Source of the DNA: an uncultured Comamonas sp.
Lineage (GTDB): Bacteria > Pseudomonadota > Gammaproteobacteria > Burkholderiales > Burkholderiaceae_C
Length of the DNA: 64,000 nt
Assembly: GCA_902175065.1 (NCBI GenBank)
Contig: CABIIJ010000058.1
Span: forward strand, 31,849 to 95,848
Direction: 5' to 3'
The notes beneath the pieces are model-generated. The model did no database searches. It had not been told where the DNA came from and saw nothing but the letters and a program-made list of their open reading frames with translations. Of this stretch, positions 8,019-18,383 are shown piece by piece. Numbering within the stretch: the first letter of the stretch is position 1; each line of letters opens with the position of its first letter. A program made the translations under genes and the position numbers.

Positions 8019-9824
8019 ATGCGCCCCACTGCTGAACCGAGCCAGGACTCTGCCCGCCCCGGCGACTGGCGCACCCTCGCCCGCCTGCTGCCCTACCTGT
8101 GGCAATACAAATGGCGCGTGCTGATCGCCATCGCCTGCATGGTCGCCGCCAAAAGCGCCAACGTCGGCGTGCCCTTGGTCCTGAAACGCCTGGTGGACGC
8201 GATGGACGTGCCTGCCGCCAGCCCCCAGGCGCTGCTGGTGGTGCCCGTGGGGCTGCTGCTGGCCTACGGGGCGCTGCGCTTTGCCAATTCATTGTTCAAT
8301 GAGCTGCGCGAATTCGTCTTTGCCAAGGCCACGCACGGCGCGGCGCGGTCGATTGCGCTGTCCACCTTCCGGCACCTGCACGCCCTGAGCCTGCGCTTTC
8401 ACCTGGAGCGCCAGACCGGCGGCATGACCCGCGACATCGAGCGCGGCGTGCGCGGCATCGAATCGCTGGTGTCGTTCGCCTTCTTCAACATCGTCGCCAC
8501 GCTGATCGAGGTGCTGCTGGTGCTCTCCGTGCTGGGGCACAAGCTGGACATCGGCTTTGCCCTCATCACCCTGACGGCGCTGGTGGCCTACGTGGCCTTT
8601 ACCGTGGTGGTGACGGAATGGCGTATCCAGTTCCGCCGCCAGGCCAACCAGTTCGACTCTGCCGCGCACACCAAGGCGGTCGATTCCCTGCTCAACTACG
8701 AAACCGTCAAATACTTCAACAACGAAGCCTTCGAGGCCCAGCGCTACGACACCAGCCTGGAGCAGTTGCGCCGCGCCCAGCTCAAGAGCCGCAGCAGCCT
8801 GTCGCTGCTCAACGGCGGGCAGCAACTCATCATCGCCGTGGCCCTGGTGGCCATGCTGTGGCGGGCCACGCAGGGGGTGGCGGACGGGGCGCTCACCCTG
8901 GGCGATCTGGTCATGGTCAATGCCTTCATGCTGCAGATCTACATGCCGCTCAATTTCCTGGGCGTGATCTACCGCGAGATCAAGCAGAACCTGACCGACC
9001 TGGACAAGATGTTCACCCTCATGGACAAGCAGCAGGAGGTGCAGGACGCCCCCGGCGCCAGCGCCCTGGCCGGGCTAGACGCGCCCACGGTACGCTTTGA
9101 CAACGTCCACTTCGCTTACGAAGCCGAGCGCCCCATCCTGCACGGCATCGACCTGGAGATACCGGCGGGCAAGACCGTTGCCGTCGTCGGCCCCTCCGGC
9201 GCGGGCAAATCGACCCTGAGCCGCCTGCTCTACCGCTTCTACGACATCCAGCAGGGCCGCATCACCATCGCCGGGCAGGACATCCGCGCCGTCACCCAGC
9301 AATCGCTGCGCCGCGCCATCGGCATCGTGCCGCAGGACACGGTGCTGTTCAACGACACCATCGCCTTCAACATCGCCTACGGCAGGCCGGACGCCAGCCA
9401 GTCAGAAATCGAAGCCGCAGCCCGCGCCGCCCGCATCCACGACTTCATCGCCGCCCAGCCCAGGGGCTACGCCACCACCGTGGGCGAACGCGGCCTGAAA
9501 CTCTCCGGCGGCGAAAAGCAGCGCGTGGCCATTGCCCGCACGCTGCTGAAAAACCCGCCGATCTTGATCTTCGACGAAGCCACCAGCGCCCTCGACTCGG
9601 CCAACGAACGGGCCATCCAGAACGAGTTGCGCCAGGCCGCGCAGGGCAAGACCACGCTGGTGATTGCGCACCGCCTGTCCACCGTCGTCGATGCCCACGA
9701 AATCATCGTGCTGGAAGCAGGCCGCATCGCCGAACGCGGCAGCCACGCGCAGTTGCTGGCCCAGGGCGGGCGCTACGCCAGCATGTGGGCGCTGCAGCAG
9801 CAAAACGGCGCAGCCACCGCCTGA
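8019..9824 (+). CDS. Atm1/HMT1-type ABC exporter (fused permease and ATPase)
   Basis: A 601-residue half-transporter. Residues 1-330 form a six-helix type-1 exporter domain; the region FNNEAFEAQRYD is characteristic of the Atm1/HMT1 group. The ATPase follows, with Walker A GPSGAGKST near residue 388, signature LSGGEKQRVAIA, Walker B LIFDEATSALD and the H-loop His in VIAHRLST. The family exports glutathione-linked or heavy-metal conjugates, or a sulfur compound for Fe-S assembly. It works as a homodimer in the inner membrane. Its stop is 5 bp from the stop of the convergent bactofilin gene. Confidence 0.92.
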   Translation: MRPTAEPSQDSARPGDWRTLARLLPYLWQYKWRVLIAIACMVAAKSANVGVPLVLKRLVDAMDVPAASPQALLVVPVGLLLAYGALRFANSLFNELREFVFAKATHGAARSIALSTFRHLHALSLRFHLERQTGGMTRDIERGVRGIESLVSFAFFNIVATLIEVLLVLSVLGHKLDIGFALITLTALVAYVAFTVVVTEWRIQFRRQANQFDSAAHTKAVDSLLNYETVKYFNNEAFEAQRYDTSLEQLRRAQLKSRSSLSLLNGGQQLIIAVALVAMLWRATQGVADGALTLGDLVMVNAFMLQIYMPLNFLGVIYREIKQNLTDLDKMFTLMDKQQEVQDAPGASALAGLDAPTVRFDNVHFAYEAERPILHGIDLEIPAGKTVAVVGPSGAGKSTLSRLLYRFYDIQQGRITIAGQDIRAVTQQSLRRAIGIVPQDTVLFNDTIAFNIAYGRPDASQSEIEAAARAARIHDFIAAQPRGYATTVGERGLKLSGGEKQRVAIARTLLKNPPILIFDEATSALDSANERAIQNELRQAAQGKTTLVIAHRLSTVVDAHEIIVLEAGRIAERGSHAQLLAQGGRYASMWALQQQNGAATA

Positions 9825-9829
9825 CTAAA

Positions 9830-10381
9830 TTACCCGGCGGCGGCAGGCGTGGCGGCAACCGGTGCGGGGGCACTGTGCAGGCTGGCCTTGAGCCGGGGCT
9901 TGCCGTCCGTGCCCACGGCAATTTCGCCGGAGAGCTGGCCGCCCTCCTCGATCACCAGCTTGCCGTAGCGGATCTTGCCGCTGACGCGGCCCGTGCCAAA
10001 AATCACCAGCTTGTCGCGCACGGTCAGGTCGCCGTCGAAACTGCCGTAAATCTCGGCAATGTCGATCTCCACCGCGCCACGGAAGGCCCCCTGCTCGGCA
10101 ATGTGGATGACGCGCGAGTCCATCGTGGCCTCGACCGTCCCCTCCACCACCAGGGTGTCGCAATCGGTGATCTCCACGCCCTTGAGCTTGATGTTCGGCC
10201 CCACGGTGAGCTTGCTGCCCCCTTCCGGGGCACTGCCCTGCACGGGAGCGCTGGCCGGGCTGTACGCCACCCCTGTCGGGCGTTGCGGGGCGCTGGCCAA
10301 CGGACTGCTGCCCACACTCGGGCTGCGCGGCTGCAGAGGCTCGGGTTCGCGCTTGCTGAAAAACGGGGGGGATACGGCCAT
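9830..10381 (-). CDS. bactofilin (polymer-forming cytoskeletal protein)
   Basis: A 183-residue bactofilin. The start is set by a strong AAGGAG 8 bp upstream of MAVSPPFFSKREPEP. Residues 1-60 are Pro/Ser-rich and probably disordered. The beta-helical DUF583 core runs from about 62 to 160 with repeats such as GVEITDCDTLVVEGTVEA and GSFDGDLTVRDKLVIFGTGRVSGKIRYG. The tail is Ala/Pro-rich. Bactofilins polymerise without nucleotide and scaffold cell-wall or polar structures. It is convergent with the ABC exporter gene. Confidence 0.93.
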   Translation of the reverse strand: MAVSPPFFSKREPEPLQPRSPSVGSSPLASAPQRPTGVAYSPASAPVQGSAPEGGSKLTVGPNIKLKGVEITDCDTLVVEGTVEATMDSRVIHIAEQGAFRGAVEIDIAEIYGSFDGDLTVRDKLVIFGTGRVSGKIRYGKLVIEEGGQLSGEIAVGTDGKPRLKASLHSAPAPVAATPAAAG

Positions 10382-10544
10382 GGGGGAAACTCCTTTGCAA
10401 AAACCCACGGATGCTAGGAGCACCCCGCGCTAACAACTGCTACCGCAAGGCAAGAGGGGTAACCAAAGCGCTCATTGCTTGCACGCGCTTGCAGGCTTTG
10501 CGGTTGCATACACGCCGGGCAGGCCTACCGGGCTGCGGGCATCA

Positions 10545-10633
10545 AATAAAGTAGCTTTTTCCGCTGATAAAAAAACGTTTTCAGATATAAAACCATCTGA
10601 AATCATTTATTTAATAGTGGAATAAGCTATTAA
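10545..10633. repeat. dispersed palindrome, copy 2
   Basis: Outer arms AGCTTTTTCCGCT (10553-10565) and AGTGGAATAAGCT (10616-10628) match at 11 of 13 positions as an inverted repeat. The inner arms are TTTCAGAT and ATCTGAAA. On the minus strand it begins within a few nt of the stop codon of the glycerophosphodiesterase gene. The rest of the gap to the bactofilin start (10382-10544) shows nothing I can name. Confidence 0.85.
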
Positions 10634-10636
10634 ATA

Positions 10637-11413
10637 TCACACCGGCTTGAACTGCGCCACCGCGTCGGTAATCAGGCCATCCAGCCCCAGGCCGATCAGG
10701 TACTGCGCTGCCGCCGCGTCATTGACGGTGTAGCCCAGACAGCGCAGGCCCGCGCCGTGGGCCAGGGCGATGGTGTGCGGCGTCCACAGCCCGTAGTTCA
10801 ACACCAGGGCGCAGCACTCCAGACTGACGGCCAGCGCCACGGCGGCGGCGGCATCCGGGTATTCCGCCCGGTCAAAAGCATCCACCAGCAAGCCGCGTGG
10901 CAAATCGGGCGCGGCGGCGCGTGCGCCTTCCAATGCCTGCGGATAGAAGGAGGTCAGCAGCGGCGCGGGCCGATGGCCATCCCGGCCGGCAGGCCACAGG
11001 CGATCGAGCAGCGCCCCCGCCGCCTGCCCCGTCTCCCGCGCCTGGCCGGGGTTGGGCTTGATCTCCACATTCAGCAGCCAGTCCTGCGCCAGGCACGCGT
11101 CCACCAGCGTATGCAGCGTGGGGATGGCCGCCCCGACGCAGGCGGGGCTGTGCCAGCTTCCGGCGTCCAGTTGCGCCAGCTGGCCCATGGTCAGCCGGCC
11201 TGCCGGGCCGTGGCCGTCGGTGGTGCGCTCCAGCGTGTCGTCGTGCAGCAGAAACAGCACGCCGTCGGCAGAAAGGCGGACATCGCACTCGAACATGCGG
11301 TAGCCATGCTGCGCCCCCAGACGGAAGGCGGGCAGGGTGTTTTCCGGGGCCAGCGTGCCCGCGCCGCGATGGGCAATCCAGCGGGGATAGGGCCAGGCAG
11401 AAGTGAACGGCAT
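10637..11413 (-). CDS. ugpQ: glycerophosphodiester phosphodiesterase
   Basis: A 258-residue GDPD enzyme that splits glycerophosphodiesters into glycerol 3-phosphate and an alcohol. The family core is at the N terminus: WIAHRGAGTLAPENT holds the catalytic HRG and the metal-binding PENT, FECDVRLSADGVLFLLHDDTLERTT follows with the E-x-D pair and the second His, and NVEIKP holds a third metal ligand. I chose the ATG at 11413 because the HRG motif normally lies near the N terminus; longer frames add unrelated residues. No signal peptide, so cytoplasmic (UgpQ-like). No clear Shine-Dalgarno. Confidence 0.92.
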   Translation of the reverse strand: MPFTSAWPYPRWIAHRGAGTLAPENTLPAFRLGAQHGYRMFECDVRLSADGVLFLLHDDTLERTTDGHGPAGRLTMGQLAQLDAGSWHSPACVGAAIPTLHTLVDACLAQDWLLNVEIKPNPGQARETGQAAGALLDRLWPAGRDGHRPAPLLTSFYPQALEGARAAAPDLPRGLLVDAFDRAEYPDAAAAVALAVSLECCALVLNYGLWTPHTIALAHGAGLRCLGYTVNDAAAAQYLIGLGLDGLITDAVAQFKPV

Positions 11414-11563
11414 TTTTCGATGGTAGCCCTGCCCGCTTGCCGGGACAAGCGCCCCCTCGGGGATTACCCCCTGGCTTAAAATCGCCAGCTTTTGAAGTTC
11501 TGGCCGCCTGGCGCCTGCCGCCATGCCCGGCTCCTACCCGGCTTTAGCCCACACCCCACCCCC

Positions 11564-14500
11564 ATGAATGCACCGATTGCACAGTCTGCTGTGCTGGCCG
11601 CCGCAGCACAGCCTGCCCGCCTGCGCGAAATTCCGTACAACTACACCTCGTTTTCCGACAAGGAGATCGTCATTCGCCTGCTGGGGCACCGCGCCTGGGA
11701 GGTGCTGCAACTGCTGCGCTCGGAGCGGCGCACGGGCCGCTCGGCACGGATGCTCTACGAGGTGCTGGGCGATATCTGGGTCGTGCAGCGCAACCCCTAT
11801 CTGCAGGACGACCTGCTGCACAGCAGCGAACGGCGCGGCCAGCTGGTGCAGGCCATGCGCCACCGCATGGCCGAGGTGCAAAAGCGCCGCCGCCCCGAAG
11901 AAGATGCCGAGCGCGATGCCCTGGTGGCCGAGCTGGCCGCTGCCGCCGAGCGCGCCGTGCAGGAATTCGAGCGCATGTTCGCGCAGGCCGGGCGGCTGCG
12001 CGAGCAGGTGCGCAAGACGCTGGGCAGGCTCACGCACAAGGACAACATCAAGTTCGACGGCATGTCCCGCGTCAGCCACGTCACGGACGCCACCGACTGG
12101 CGCGTGGAATACCCCTTCGTCGTCCTGACGCCGGATACCGAGGTGGAAATGGCCGCCCTGGTGCAGGGCTGTATCGAGCTGGAGCTGACCATCATCCCCC
12201 GGGGGGGCGGAACCGGCTACACAGGCGGGGCCATTCCGCTGTCCTGGCGCAGCGTGGTCATCAATACTGAAAAACTCGATGCCATCACCCCCGTAGAGAT
12301 GGTGCAACTGCCCGGTCTGGACAAGCCCGTGCCGACCGTGTGGACCGAAGCCGGTGTGGTCACCCAGCGCGTGGCCGACGCAGCAGAGGATGCTGGCTTT
12401 GTGTTTGCGGTGGATCCCACCTCGATCGAAGCCTCGTGCATTGGCGGCAACATCGCCATGAACGCCGGTGGCAAGAAAGCCGTGCTGTGGGGAACGGCGC
12501 TGGACAACCTGGCCAGCTGGCGCATGGTCACGCCTGACGGGCAGTGGCTGGAAGTGACGCGCGTGAACCACAACCTGGGCAAGATCCACGATGCCGAGAT
12601 GGCCAGCTTTGAACTGCAGTATTTCGAGGCCGACGGCAAAACGCCCATCCGCACCGAGCGCCTGGACATTCCCGGCCACAAATTCCGCAAGGAAGGCCTG
12701 GGCAAGGACGTGACCGACAAATTCCTCAGTGGCCTGCCCGGTGTGCAGAAAGAAGGCACGGACGGGCTGATTACCAGCGCCCGCTGGATCGTGCACCGCA
12801 TGCCTGCGCACACGCGCACCGTGTGCCTAGAGTTTTTCGGTAGCGCCAAGCTGGCCGTGCCCAGCATTGTCGAGATCAAGGACTACATGTTCGAGGAGCA
12901 AAGAAAGCGCAGCGGCAAAAACACCGATGCACAGGGGCCCTCCCCTGTGCTGCTCGCGGGCCTGGAACACCTGGACGACCGCTACCTGAAAGCCGTGGGC
13001 TACGCCACCAAGAGCAAGAAGGGCAACGGCCAGTTGCCCAAGATGGTGCTGGTGGGCGATATCGTGGGCGACGATGCCGACGAGGTGGCCCGTGTCACCA
13101 GCGAAGTGGTGCGCATCGCCAACACGCGCAGCGGCGAAGGCTTTGTCGCCGTCAGCAGCGAGGCGCGGAAAAAATTCTGGCTCGACCGCAAGCGCACCGC
13201 CGCCATTTCCAAGCACACCAACGCCTTCAAGATCAACGAGGACGTGGTCATCCCCCTGCCGCGCATGGCCGAATACACCGACGGCATCGAGCGCATCAAC
13301 ATCGAGCTGTCGCTGCGCAACAAGCTGGCGCTGTGCGATGCCCTGCTGGAGTTTTTCGCCCAGGGCGAACTGCCGCTGGGGCAGAGCGAAGACCGTATCT
13401 CTGCCGCCGAGCTGCTCGAAGACCGCGTACACCAGGCCCAGGCGCTGGTGCAGGAGGTGCGCGCCCAGTGGGCCGACTGGCTGGCCAACGTGGCCACGCT
13501 GTTCCCTGAATTGCAGGAGCACCGCCTGCGTGCCAGCTGGAAAACCCAGCTCAAGGCGCCGATGGCGCACATCTTCAGCGGCCAGGCCTTCCAGCCGGTG
13601 CTGGCCGAACTCAACAAAATCCACCAGCGCGTGCTCAAAGGCCGTGTCTGGGTGGCGCTGCACATGCACGCGGGTGACGGCAACGTCCACACCAACATCC
13701 CCGTGAACAGCGACGACTACGCCATGCTGCAAACCGCGCACGAGGCGGTGGGCCGCATCATGGCGCTGGCCCGCAGCCTGGACGGCGTGATCTCGGGCGA
13801 GCACGGCATCGGCATCACCAAGCTGGAGTTTTTAACGGACGAAGAACTCGCGCCCTTTGCCGATTACAAAAAGCGCATCGACCCGCACGGGCGCTTTAAC
13901 CGGGGCAAGCTCATTCGCGAGAAAAACGGGCTGGTGCCCGCCGAATCCCCGCGCGAAGCGCTGATGTTTGCCGACTTGACCAACGCCTACACGCCTTCGT
14001 TTGGCCTGATGGGCTACGAGTCGATCATCATGCAGCAGAGCGACATCGGCGCGATTGCCGAATCGGTCAAGGACTGCCTGCGCTGCGGCAAGTGCAAGCC
14101 GGTGTGCAACACGCACATTCCCGGCGCCAACCTGCTGTATTCGCCGCGCAACAAGATTCTGGCCACCTCGCTGCTGGTGGAAGCCTTTTTGTACGAGGAG
14201 CAAACGCGCCGGGGTATCTCCAGCCACCATTGGCAAGAGTTTGAGGACGTGGCCGAGCACTGCACCCTGTGCCATAAGTGCTTTACGCCCTGCCCGGTGA
14301 AGATCGACTTTGGCGACGTGTCCATGAACATGCGCAACCTGCTGCGCAAGATGGATAAAAAAAGCTTCAACCCCGGCAGCAAGTTGGCCATGGCGCTTTT
14401 GAACACCACCGAGCCGCAAACCATCAAGTTGCTGCGCAGCGGCGTGGTTGGCGTCGGCTACAAGGCCCAGCGGCTGGCGGTGGACGTGCTCAAAACCGTG

Positions 14501-15490
14501 GCCAAGCCGCAAATGCAACGCCCCCCGGCCACCGTGGGCAAGGCCAGCATCAAAGAGCAGGTGATCCACTTCGTGAACAAAAAGCTGCCCGGCGGCCTGC
14601 CCACGAAAACCGCCCGCGCGCTGCTGGACATTGAGGACAAGGACTACATCCCCATCATCCGCAACCCGCAGACCACCTCCTCGGACACCGAGGCGGTGTT
14701 CTACTTCCCCGGCTGCGGCTCCGAGCGGCTGTTCAGCCAGGTTGGCCTGGCCACTCAGGCCATGCTGTGGCACGCGGGCGTGCAGACGGTGATGCCACCG
14801 GGCTACATGTGCTGCGGCTACCCGCAGCGCGGCGGCGGCCAGTTCGAGCAGGCGGACAAGATGATCACCGACAACCGGGTGCAATTCCACCGCCTGTCCA
14901 CCACGCTGAACTACCTGGACATCAAGACCGTCGTCGTCTCCTGCGGCACCTGCTACGACCAGTTGGCCGGCTACCAGTTCGACCAGATCTTCCCCGGCTG
15001 CCGCATCGTGGACATCCATGAATACCTGCTGGAAAAAGGCATCACGCTACCGGCAGGCCAGGGCGGCTACCTGTACCACGAACCCTGCCACAACCCCATG
15101 AAGCAGGGCGACTCGATGCAGACCGTGCGTGCCCTGGTGGGCGACAAGGTGCTCAAAAGCGACCGCTGCTGCGGCGAATCGGGCACGCTGGGCGTCTCGC
15201 GCCCGGACATCTCCACGCAAATCCGCTACCGCAAGGAGCAGGAAATCCGCAAGGGCGAAGCCCAGCTGCGCGACAGCGGCGCCGTCGGCGCCACCGACAA
15301 CATCAAGATCCTGACGAGCTGCCCCAGCTGCCTGCAAGGCGTCTCGCGCTACGCCAACGACTTGCAGACCGGCCTGCTGGAAGCGGACTACATCGTCATC
15401 GAGATGTGCAACCAGATCCTCGGCAAGGACTGGCTGCCCGAATTCGTGCAACGCGCCAACAACGGCGGGATCGAGAAGGTGCTGCTATGA
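11564..15490 (+). CDS. DUF3683 FAD-linked oxidoreductase fused to Fe-S / CCG subunit
   Basis: A 1308-residue fusion. An N-terminal DUF3683 domain (about 20-150) is followed by an FAD-binding PCMH domain (about 185-340, with [12 protein letters not shown]) and a FAD-oxidase C-terminal domain ([14 protein letters not shown] near 705 and [10 protein letters not shown] near 745). Two ferredoxin-type motifs follow: [12 protein letters not shown] near 837 and [12 protein letters not shown] near 900. The end carries two CCG motifs (near 1083 and 1201), as in GlcF and heterodisulfide reductase. The arrangement equals GlcD plus GlcF in one chain, so a 2-hydroxyacid (D-lactate or glycolate) dehydrogenase is likely. 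The start has no clear Shine-Dalgarno. Confidence 0.9.
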   Translation: MNAPIAQSAVLAAAAQPARLREIPYNYTSFSDKEIVIRLLGHRAWEVLQLLRSERRTGRSARMLYEVLGDIWVVQRNPYLQDDLLHSSERRGQLVQAMRHRMAEVQKRRRPEEDAERDALVAELAAAAERAVQEFERMFAQAGRLREQVRKTLGRLTHKDNIKFDGMSRVSHVTDATDWRVEYPFVVLTPDTEVEMAALVQGCIELELTIIPRGGGTGYTGGAIPLSWRSVVINTEKLDAITPVEMVQLPGLDKPVPTVWTEAGVVTQRVADAAEDAGFVFAVDPTSIEASCIGGNIAMNAGGKKAVLWGTALDNLASWRMVTPDGQWLEVTRVNHNLGKIHDAEMASFELQYFEADGKTPIRTERLDIPGHKFRKEGLGKDVTDKFLSGLPGVQKEGTDGLITSARWIVHRMPAHTRTVCLEFFGSAKLAVPSIVEIKDYMFEEQRKRSGKNTDAQGPSPVLLAGLEHLDDRYLKAVGYATKSKKGNGQLPKMVLVGDIVGDDADEVARVTSEVVRIANTRSGEGFVAVSSEARKKFWLDRKRTAAISKHTNAFKINEDVVIPLPRMAEYTDGIERINIELSLRNKLALCDALLEFFAQGELPLGQSEDRISAAELLEDRVHQAQALVQEVRAQWADWLANVATLFPELQEHRLRASWKTQLKAPMAHIFSGQAFQPVLAELNKIHQRVLKGRVWVALHMHAGDGNVHTNIPVNSDDYAMLQTAHEAVGRIMALARSLDGVISGEHGIGITKLEFLTDEELAPFADYKKRIDPHGRFNRGKLIREKNGLVPAESPREALMFADLTNAYTPSFGLMGYESIIMQQSDIGAIAESVKDCLRCGKCKPVCNTHIPGANLLYSPRNKILATSLLVEAFLYEEQTRRGISSHHWQEFEDVAEHCTLCHKCFTPCPVKIDFGDVSMNMRNLLRKMDKKSFNPGSKLAMALLNTTEPQTIKLLRSGVVGVGYKAQRLAVDVLKTVAKPQMQRPPATVGKASIKEQVIHFVNKKLPGGLPTKTARALLDIEDKDYIPIIRNPQTTSSDTEAVFYFPGCGSERLFSQVGLATQAMLWHAGVQTVMPPGYMCCGYPQRGGGQFEQADKMITDNRVQFHRLSTTLNYLDIKTVVVSCGTCYDQLAGYQFDQIFPGCRIVDIHEYLLEKGITLPAGQGGYLYHEPCHNPMKQGDSMQTVRALVGDKVLKSDRCCGESGTLGVSRPDISTQIRYRKEQEIRKGEAQLRDSGAVGATDNIKILTSCPSCLQGVSRYANDLQTGLLEADYIVIEMCNQILGKDWLPEFVQRANNGGIEKVLL

Positions 15491-15915
15491 CCGACTGTGT
15501 GCTGTGCCAGGAACCGGGCGGCCAGCCCATCTGGCAAGGCGAAAAACTGCGCCTGATCCGCGCCGACGAGGCGGGCTTTCCCGCCTTCTACCGCATCGTC
15601 TGGAACGCGCATGTGGCCGAGTTCTCCGACCTCGGCGCGGCCGAGCGCCGGCACTGCATGGACGCCGTGGCGCTGGTCGAGCAGACCCTGCGCCAGCAAC
15701 TGCACCCCACCAAGATCAACCTCGCCGCGCTGGGCAACGTCGTGCCGCACCTGCACTGGCACATCATTGCCCGCTACGACTGGGACAGCCACTTTCCCGC
15801 CCCCGTCTGGGCCAGCGCCCAGCGCCCGCGCGATAGCGAGCGTGAAGCCGCCGTGGCCGCGCAACTGCCCGCCGTGGATGCAGCGCTGCAACAGGCTTTT
15901 GCCGGGTTTGAATGA
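15487..15915 (+). CDS. HIT family hydrolase
   Basis: A 142-residue histidine-triad protein; the motif HLHWHIIAR gives the H-x-H-x-H active site for nucleoside phosphoramidate or dinucleoside polyphosphate hydrolysis. The N-terminal CVLC could bind metal. Its ATG overlaps the stop of the FAD/Fe-S gene in an ATGA overlap, so translation is probably coupled. The chosen start matches the family N terminus; an upstream in-frame start would overlap the oxidoreductase by 85 bp. Confidence 0.92.
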   Translation: MTDCVLCQEPGGQPIWQGEKLRLIRADEAGFPAFYRIVWNAHVAEFSDLGAAERRHCMDAVALVEQTLRQQLHPTKINLAALGNVVPHLHWHIIARYDWDSHFPAPVWASAQRPRDSEREAAVAAQLPAVDAALQQAFAGFE

Positions 15916-16007
15916 AAACAAGAGCTGCTTTCACAGATAAACAAACGATTTCATATATCTTCATCCTTGAAAACAAGGATATATCAGCGGAAACAGCTCC
16001 TTTTTTA
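15914..16007. repeat. dispersed palindrome, copy 3
   Basis: The left A run starts in the HIT stop codon. The outer arms AGCTGCTTTCACA (from 15923) and AGCGGAAACAGCT (15986-15998) form an imperfect inverted repeat, and six T follow at 16001-16006. The inner arms are more degenerate than in the other copies. The downstream DUF971 ATG comes 9 bp after the T run. Confidence 0.8.
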
Positions 16008-16015
16008 GCAAAGAT

Positions 16016-16456
16016 ATGACCACCCCCATCCCCCAATCCATCGACGTCCTGCTCGAATCCCGCGTGCTGGAGCTGGGCTACGCCGACGGCACCGTGCTGG
16101 CGCTGCCGTTCGAGTTCCTGCGCGTGTATTCCCCCTCCGCCGAAGTCATGGGCCACGGCCCCGGCCAGGAGACGCTGCAGACCGGCAAGCGCTGCGTAGA
16201 GATCGTGGATTTGCAAACCGTCGGCCACTACGCCATCCAGCCCAGCTTCAGCGACGGGCACCAGAGCGGCATCTTCACCTGGGACTACCTCTACCGCCTG
16301 GGCACGCAAAAAGATGCGCTGTGGCAGGAATACCTGGACCGCCTGGCCGCCGCCGGCAAAGACCGCGACCAGCCCATGCCCGGCCAGAAAAACGGGCACC
16401 CAAACGGACACACAGGCAGCCACAGTTGCGGCAGCGGCGGCTGCGGCGGCCATTAA
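16016..16456 (+). CDS. DUF971 domain protein
   Basis: A 146-residue protein. Residues 10-110 match the DUF971 / gamma-butyrobetaine hydroxylase N-terminal-like fold (LELGYADGTVLALPFEFLR, GIFTWDYLYRLG), which is found alone in proteobacteria and may bind metal. The last 25 residues are rich in Gly, His and Cys (GSHSCGSGGCGGH), suggesting a metal-binding tail. It lies 30 bp before ubiE, so co-transcription with the ubiquinone genes is possible. The function is not known. Confidence 0.88.
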   Translation: MTTPIPQSIDVLLESRVLELGYADGTVLALPFEFLRVYSPSAEVMGHGPGQETLQTGKRCVEIVDLQTVGHYAIQPSFSDGHQSGIFTWDYLYRLGTQKDALWQEYLDRLAAAGKDRDQPMPGQKNGHPNGHTGSHSCGSGGCGGH

Positions 16457-16486
16457 GATCAGGCGTTCGAGAACGAAAGACCCCCC

Positions 16487-17218
16487 ATGAGCAGCACCCA
16501 TTTTGGTTTTGAAACCGTCGATGAAAACGACAAGGCCCGGCGCGTGCGCGGCGTGTTTGATTCCGTCGCCAGCAAATACGACATCATGAACGACCTGATG
16601 TCCGGCGGCCTGCACCGCGCCTGGAAGGCGTACACCATCATGGTGGCCAACCTCAAGGAAGGCGACCAGGTACTGGACATCGCCGGCGGCACCGGCGATC
16701 TGTCGCTGGCCTTTGCCAAAAAGGTCGGCACCACCGGCCGCGTGGTGCATACCGACATCAACGAAGCCATGCTGCGCGTGGGCCGCGACCGCCTGCTGGA
16801 CAAGGGCATCATCCTGCCCACCGTGGTCTGCGATGCGGAGAAACTGCCCTTCCCCGACCAGCACTTCAACCTGGTCAGCGTCGCCTTCGGCCTGCGCAAC
16901 ATGACGCACAAGGACGCCGCGCTGAAGGAAATGTGCCGGGTTCTGAAGCCGGGCGGGAAACTTCTGGTGCTGGAGTTCTCTAAAGTCGCCAAGCCGCTGG
17001 AAAAGGCCTACGACTGGTACTCCTTCAACATCCTGCCGCGCCTGGGTTCCATGGTGGCGGGCGATGCCGACAGCTACCGCTACCTGGCCGAATCCATCCG
17101 GATGCACCCCGGCCAGCAGGAATTGAAGGCGCTGATGCAGCAAGCCGGTTTCGGCCACGTCGATTACCACAACATGACCGCCGGGGTCGTCGCCCTGCAC
17201 GTCGGGATCAAGTGCTGA
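16487..17218 (+). CDS. ubiE: ubiquinone/menaquinone biosynthesis C-methyltransferase
   Basis: A 243-residue SAM-dependent methyltransferase of ubiquinone (and, where present, menaquinone) synthesis. It has the UbiE opening [19 protein letters not shown], the SAM motif [11 protein letters not shown] near residue 65, the signature [18 protein letters not shown], and the family ending [17 protein letters not shown]. The length is normal. It heads the cluster ubiE, Tim44-like gene, ubiJ, ubiB on the same strand. Confidence 0.97.
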   Translation: MSSTHFGFETVDENDKARRVRGVFDSVASKYDIMNDLMSGGLHRAWKAYTIMVANLKEGDQVLDIAGGTGDLSLAFAKKVGTTGRVVHTDINEAMLRVGRDRLLDKGIILPTVVCDAEKLPFPDQHFNLVSVAFGLRNMTHKDAALKEMCRVLKPGGKLLVLEFSKVAKPLEKAYDWYSFNILPRLGSMVAGDADSYRYLAESIRMHPGQQELKALMQQAGFGHVDYHNMTAGVVALHVGIKC

Positions 17219-17332
17219 ACCCATCCGAGTTGTTGTTAAAAAACGACAACCCGGAAAAGAACGCATTGCCCGGCCCGCAGGTTTTCCTGGATAACCTTAA
17301 AACTTGAATTTCTTTTATTTTTGGAGCAAACA

Positions 17333-18322
17333 ATGAAAAAACTATGGGTGGTGACTTTGACCACAGCGCTGCTGCTTGCGCAACCGCTGGCCGAAGCCAA
17401 ACGCCTGGGTGGTGGCGGCTCGTTCGGCCGTCAGTCCAGTAACGTAACCCAGCGCCAGGCCACCCCGCCTGCGGCCCCCGCACGCCAGCAGAATGCCCAA
17501 CAGCAACCGGCACAAAAACCCGGGCAGGCCAACGCCGCCCAGACCCCGGCCAAGAAACCCTGGGGCGCCATGCTCGGCGGTCTGGCCGCCGGCCTGGGCC
17601 TGGCCTGGCTGGCCAACAGCCTGGGGCTGGGCGAGGCCTTCGGCAACATCCTGCTGATCGGCCTGCTGGTCATGGCCGCTCTGGCCATCTTCGGCATGAT
17701 CAAGCGCCGCAGCCAGAACGCTGCCGCCGCACCTGCGCCCTTCGCCTTCCAGGGCGGCCCCACCCCGGCCGCGGCAGGCGGCAACGTCTTCAACCCGCCG
17801 CAATACAAGCCGGAAAAAGTCGGCAACGACGCCTCGGCCCGCCCCTGGGAGCAATTCGGTCAGGCCGCACCGGCCTCATCGACAACAGGCGGCAGCATGA
17901 TCGGCGCCGCCCTGGCCGGTTCGCAGACCTGGGGCATTCCGGCGGACTTCGACACCGCCGGCTTCATCACCGCCGCCAAGCGCAACTACCTGAGCCTGCA
18001 ATCCGCCTGGGATGCCGGTGACCTGGACACCCTGCGTTCCATGATGACCGACGACATGCTGGACGAAGTGCGCCAGCAACTGGCCGAACGCGAGGCCGAA
18101 GCCAACGGCGCCGCCAACGTCACCGAAATCGAAGGGCTGGAAGCGCAGCTGCTGGGCATCGAAGACCAGGGCGACGTGTACCTGGCCAGCGTGGAGTTCT
18201 CCGGCATGAGCCGGGAAGACCTGGGCGCGGGCCTGAGCCCCTTCCGCGAAGTGTGGAACATGGCCAAACCCAAATCGGGCAACGGCGGCTGGCTGGTGGC
18301 CGGGCTGCAGACGCTGGGCTGA
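17333..18322 (+). CDS. Tim44-like domain membrane protein
   Basis: A 329-residue protein. The ATG at 17333 is favoured by GGAG 6 bp upstream; a TTG 12 bp earlier is in frame. There is an N-terminal signal peptide or anchor (LWVVTLTTALLLAQPLAEA), then a Gly/Gln/Pro-rich stretch, two hydrophobic segments (about 80-120), another Ala/Pro-rich linker, and a C-terminal Tim44 domain from about residue 205. The bacterial role is unknown. Its place inside the ubiE-ubiJ-ubiB cluster suggests a membrane role linked to quinone synthesis, which is inference. Confidence 0.85.
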   Translation: MKKLWVVTLTTALLLAQPLAEAKRLGGGGSFGRQSSNVTQRQATPPAAPARQQNAQQQPAQKPGQANAAQTPAKKPWGAMLGGLAAGLGLAWLANSLGLGEAFGNILLIGLLVMAALAIFGMIKRRSQNAAAAPAPFAFQGGPTPAAAGGNVFNPPQYKPEKVGNDASARPWEQFGQAAPASSTTGGSMIGAALAGSQTWGIPADFDTAGFITAAKRNYLSLQSAWDAGDLDTLRSMMTDDMLDEVRQQLAEREAEANGAANVTEIEGLEAQLLGIEDQGDVYLASVEFSGMSREDLGAGLSPFREVWNMAKPKSGNGGWLVAGLQTLG

Positions 18323-18383
18323 ACACGCTGCATCCACGGCGGCCACCAGGGCCGCTGTGGAATGCGCGGATAATCGGGGGACT

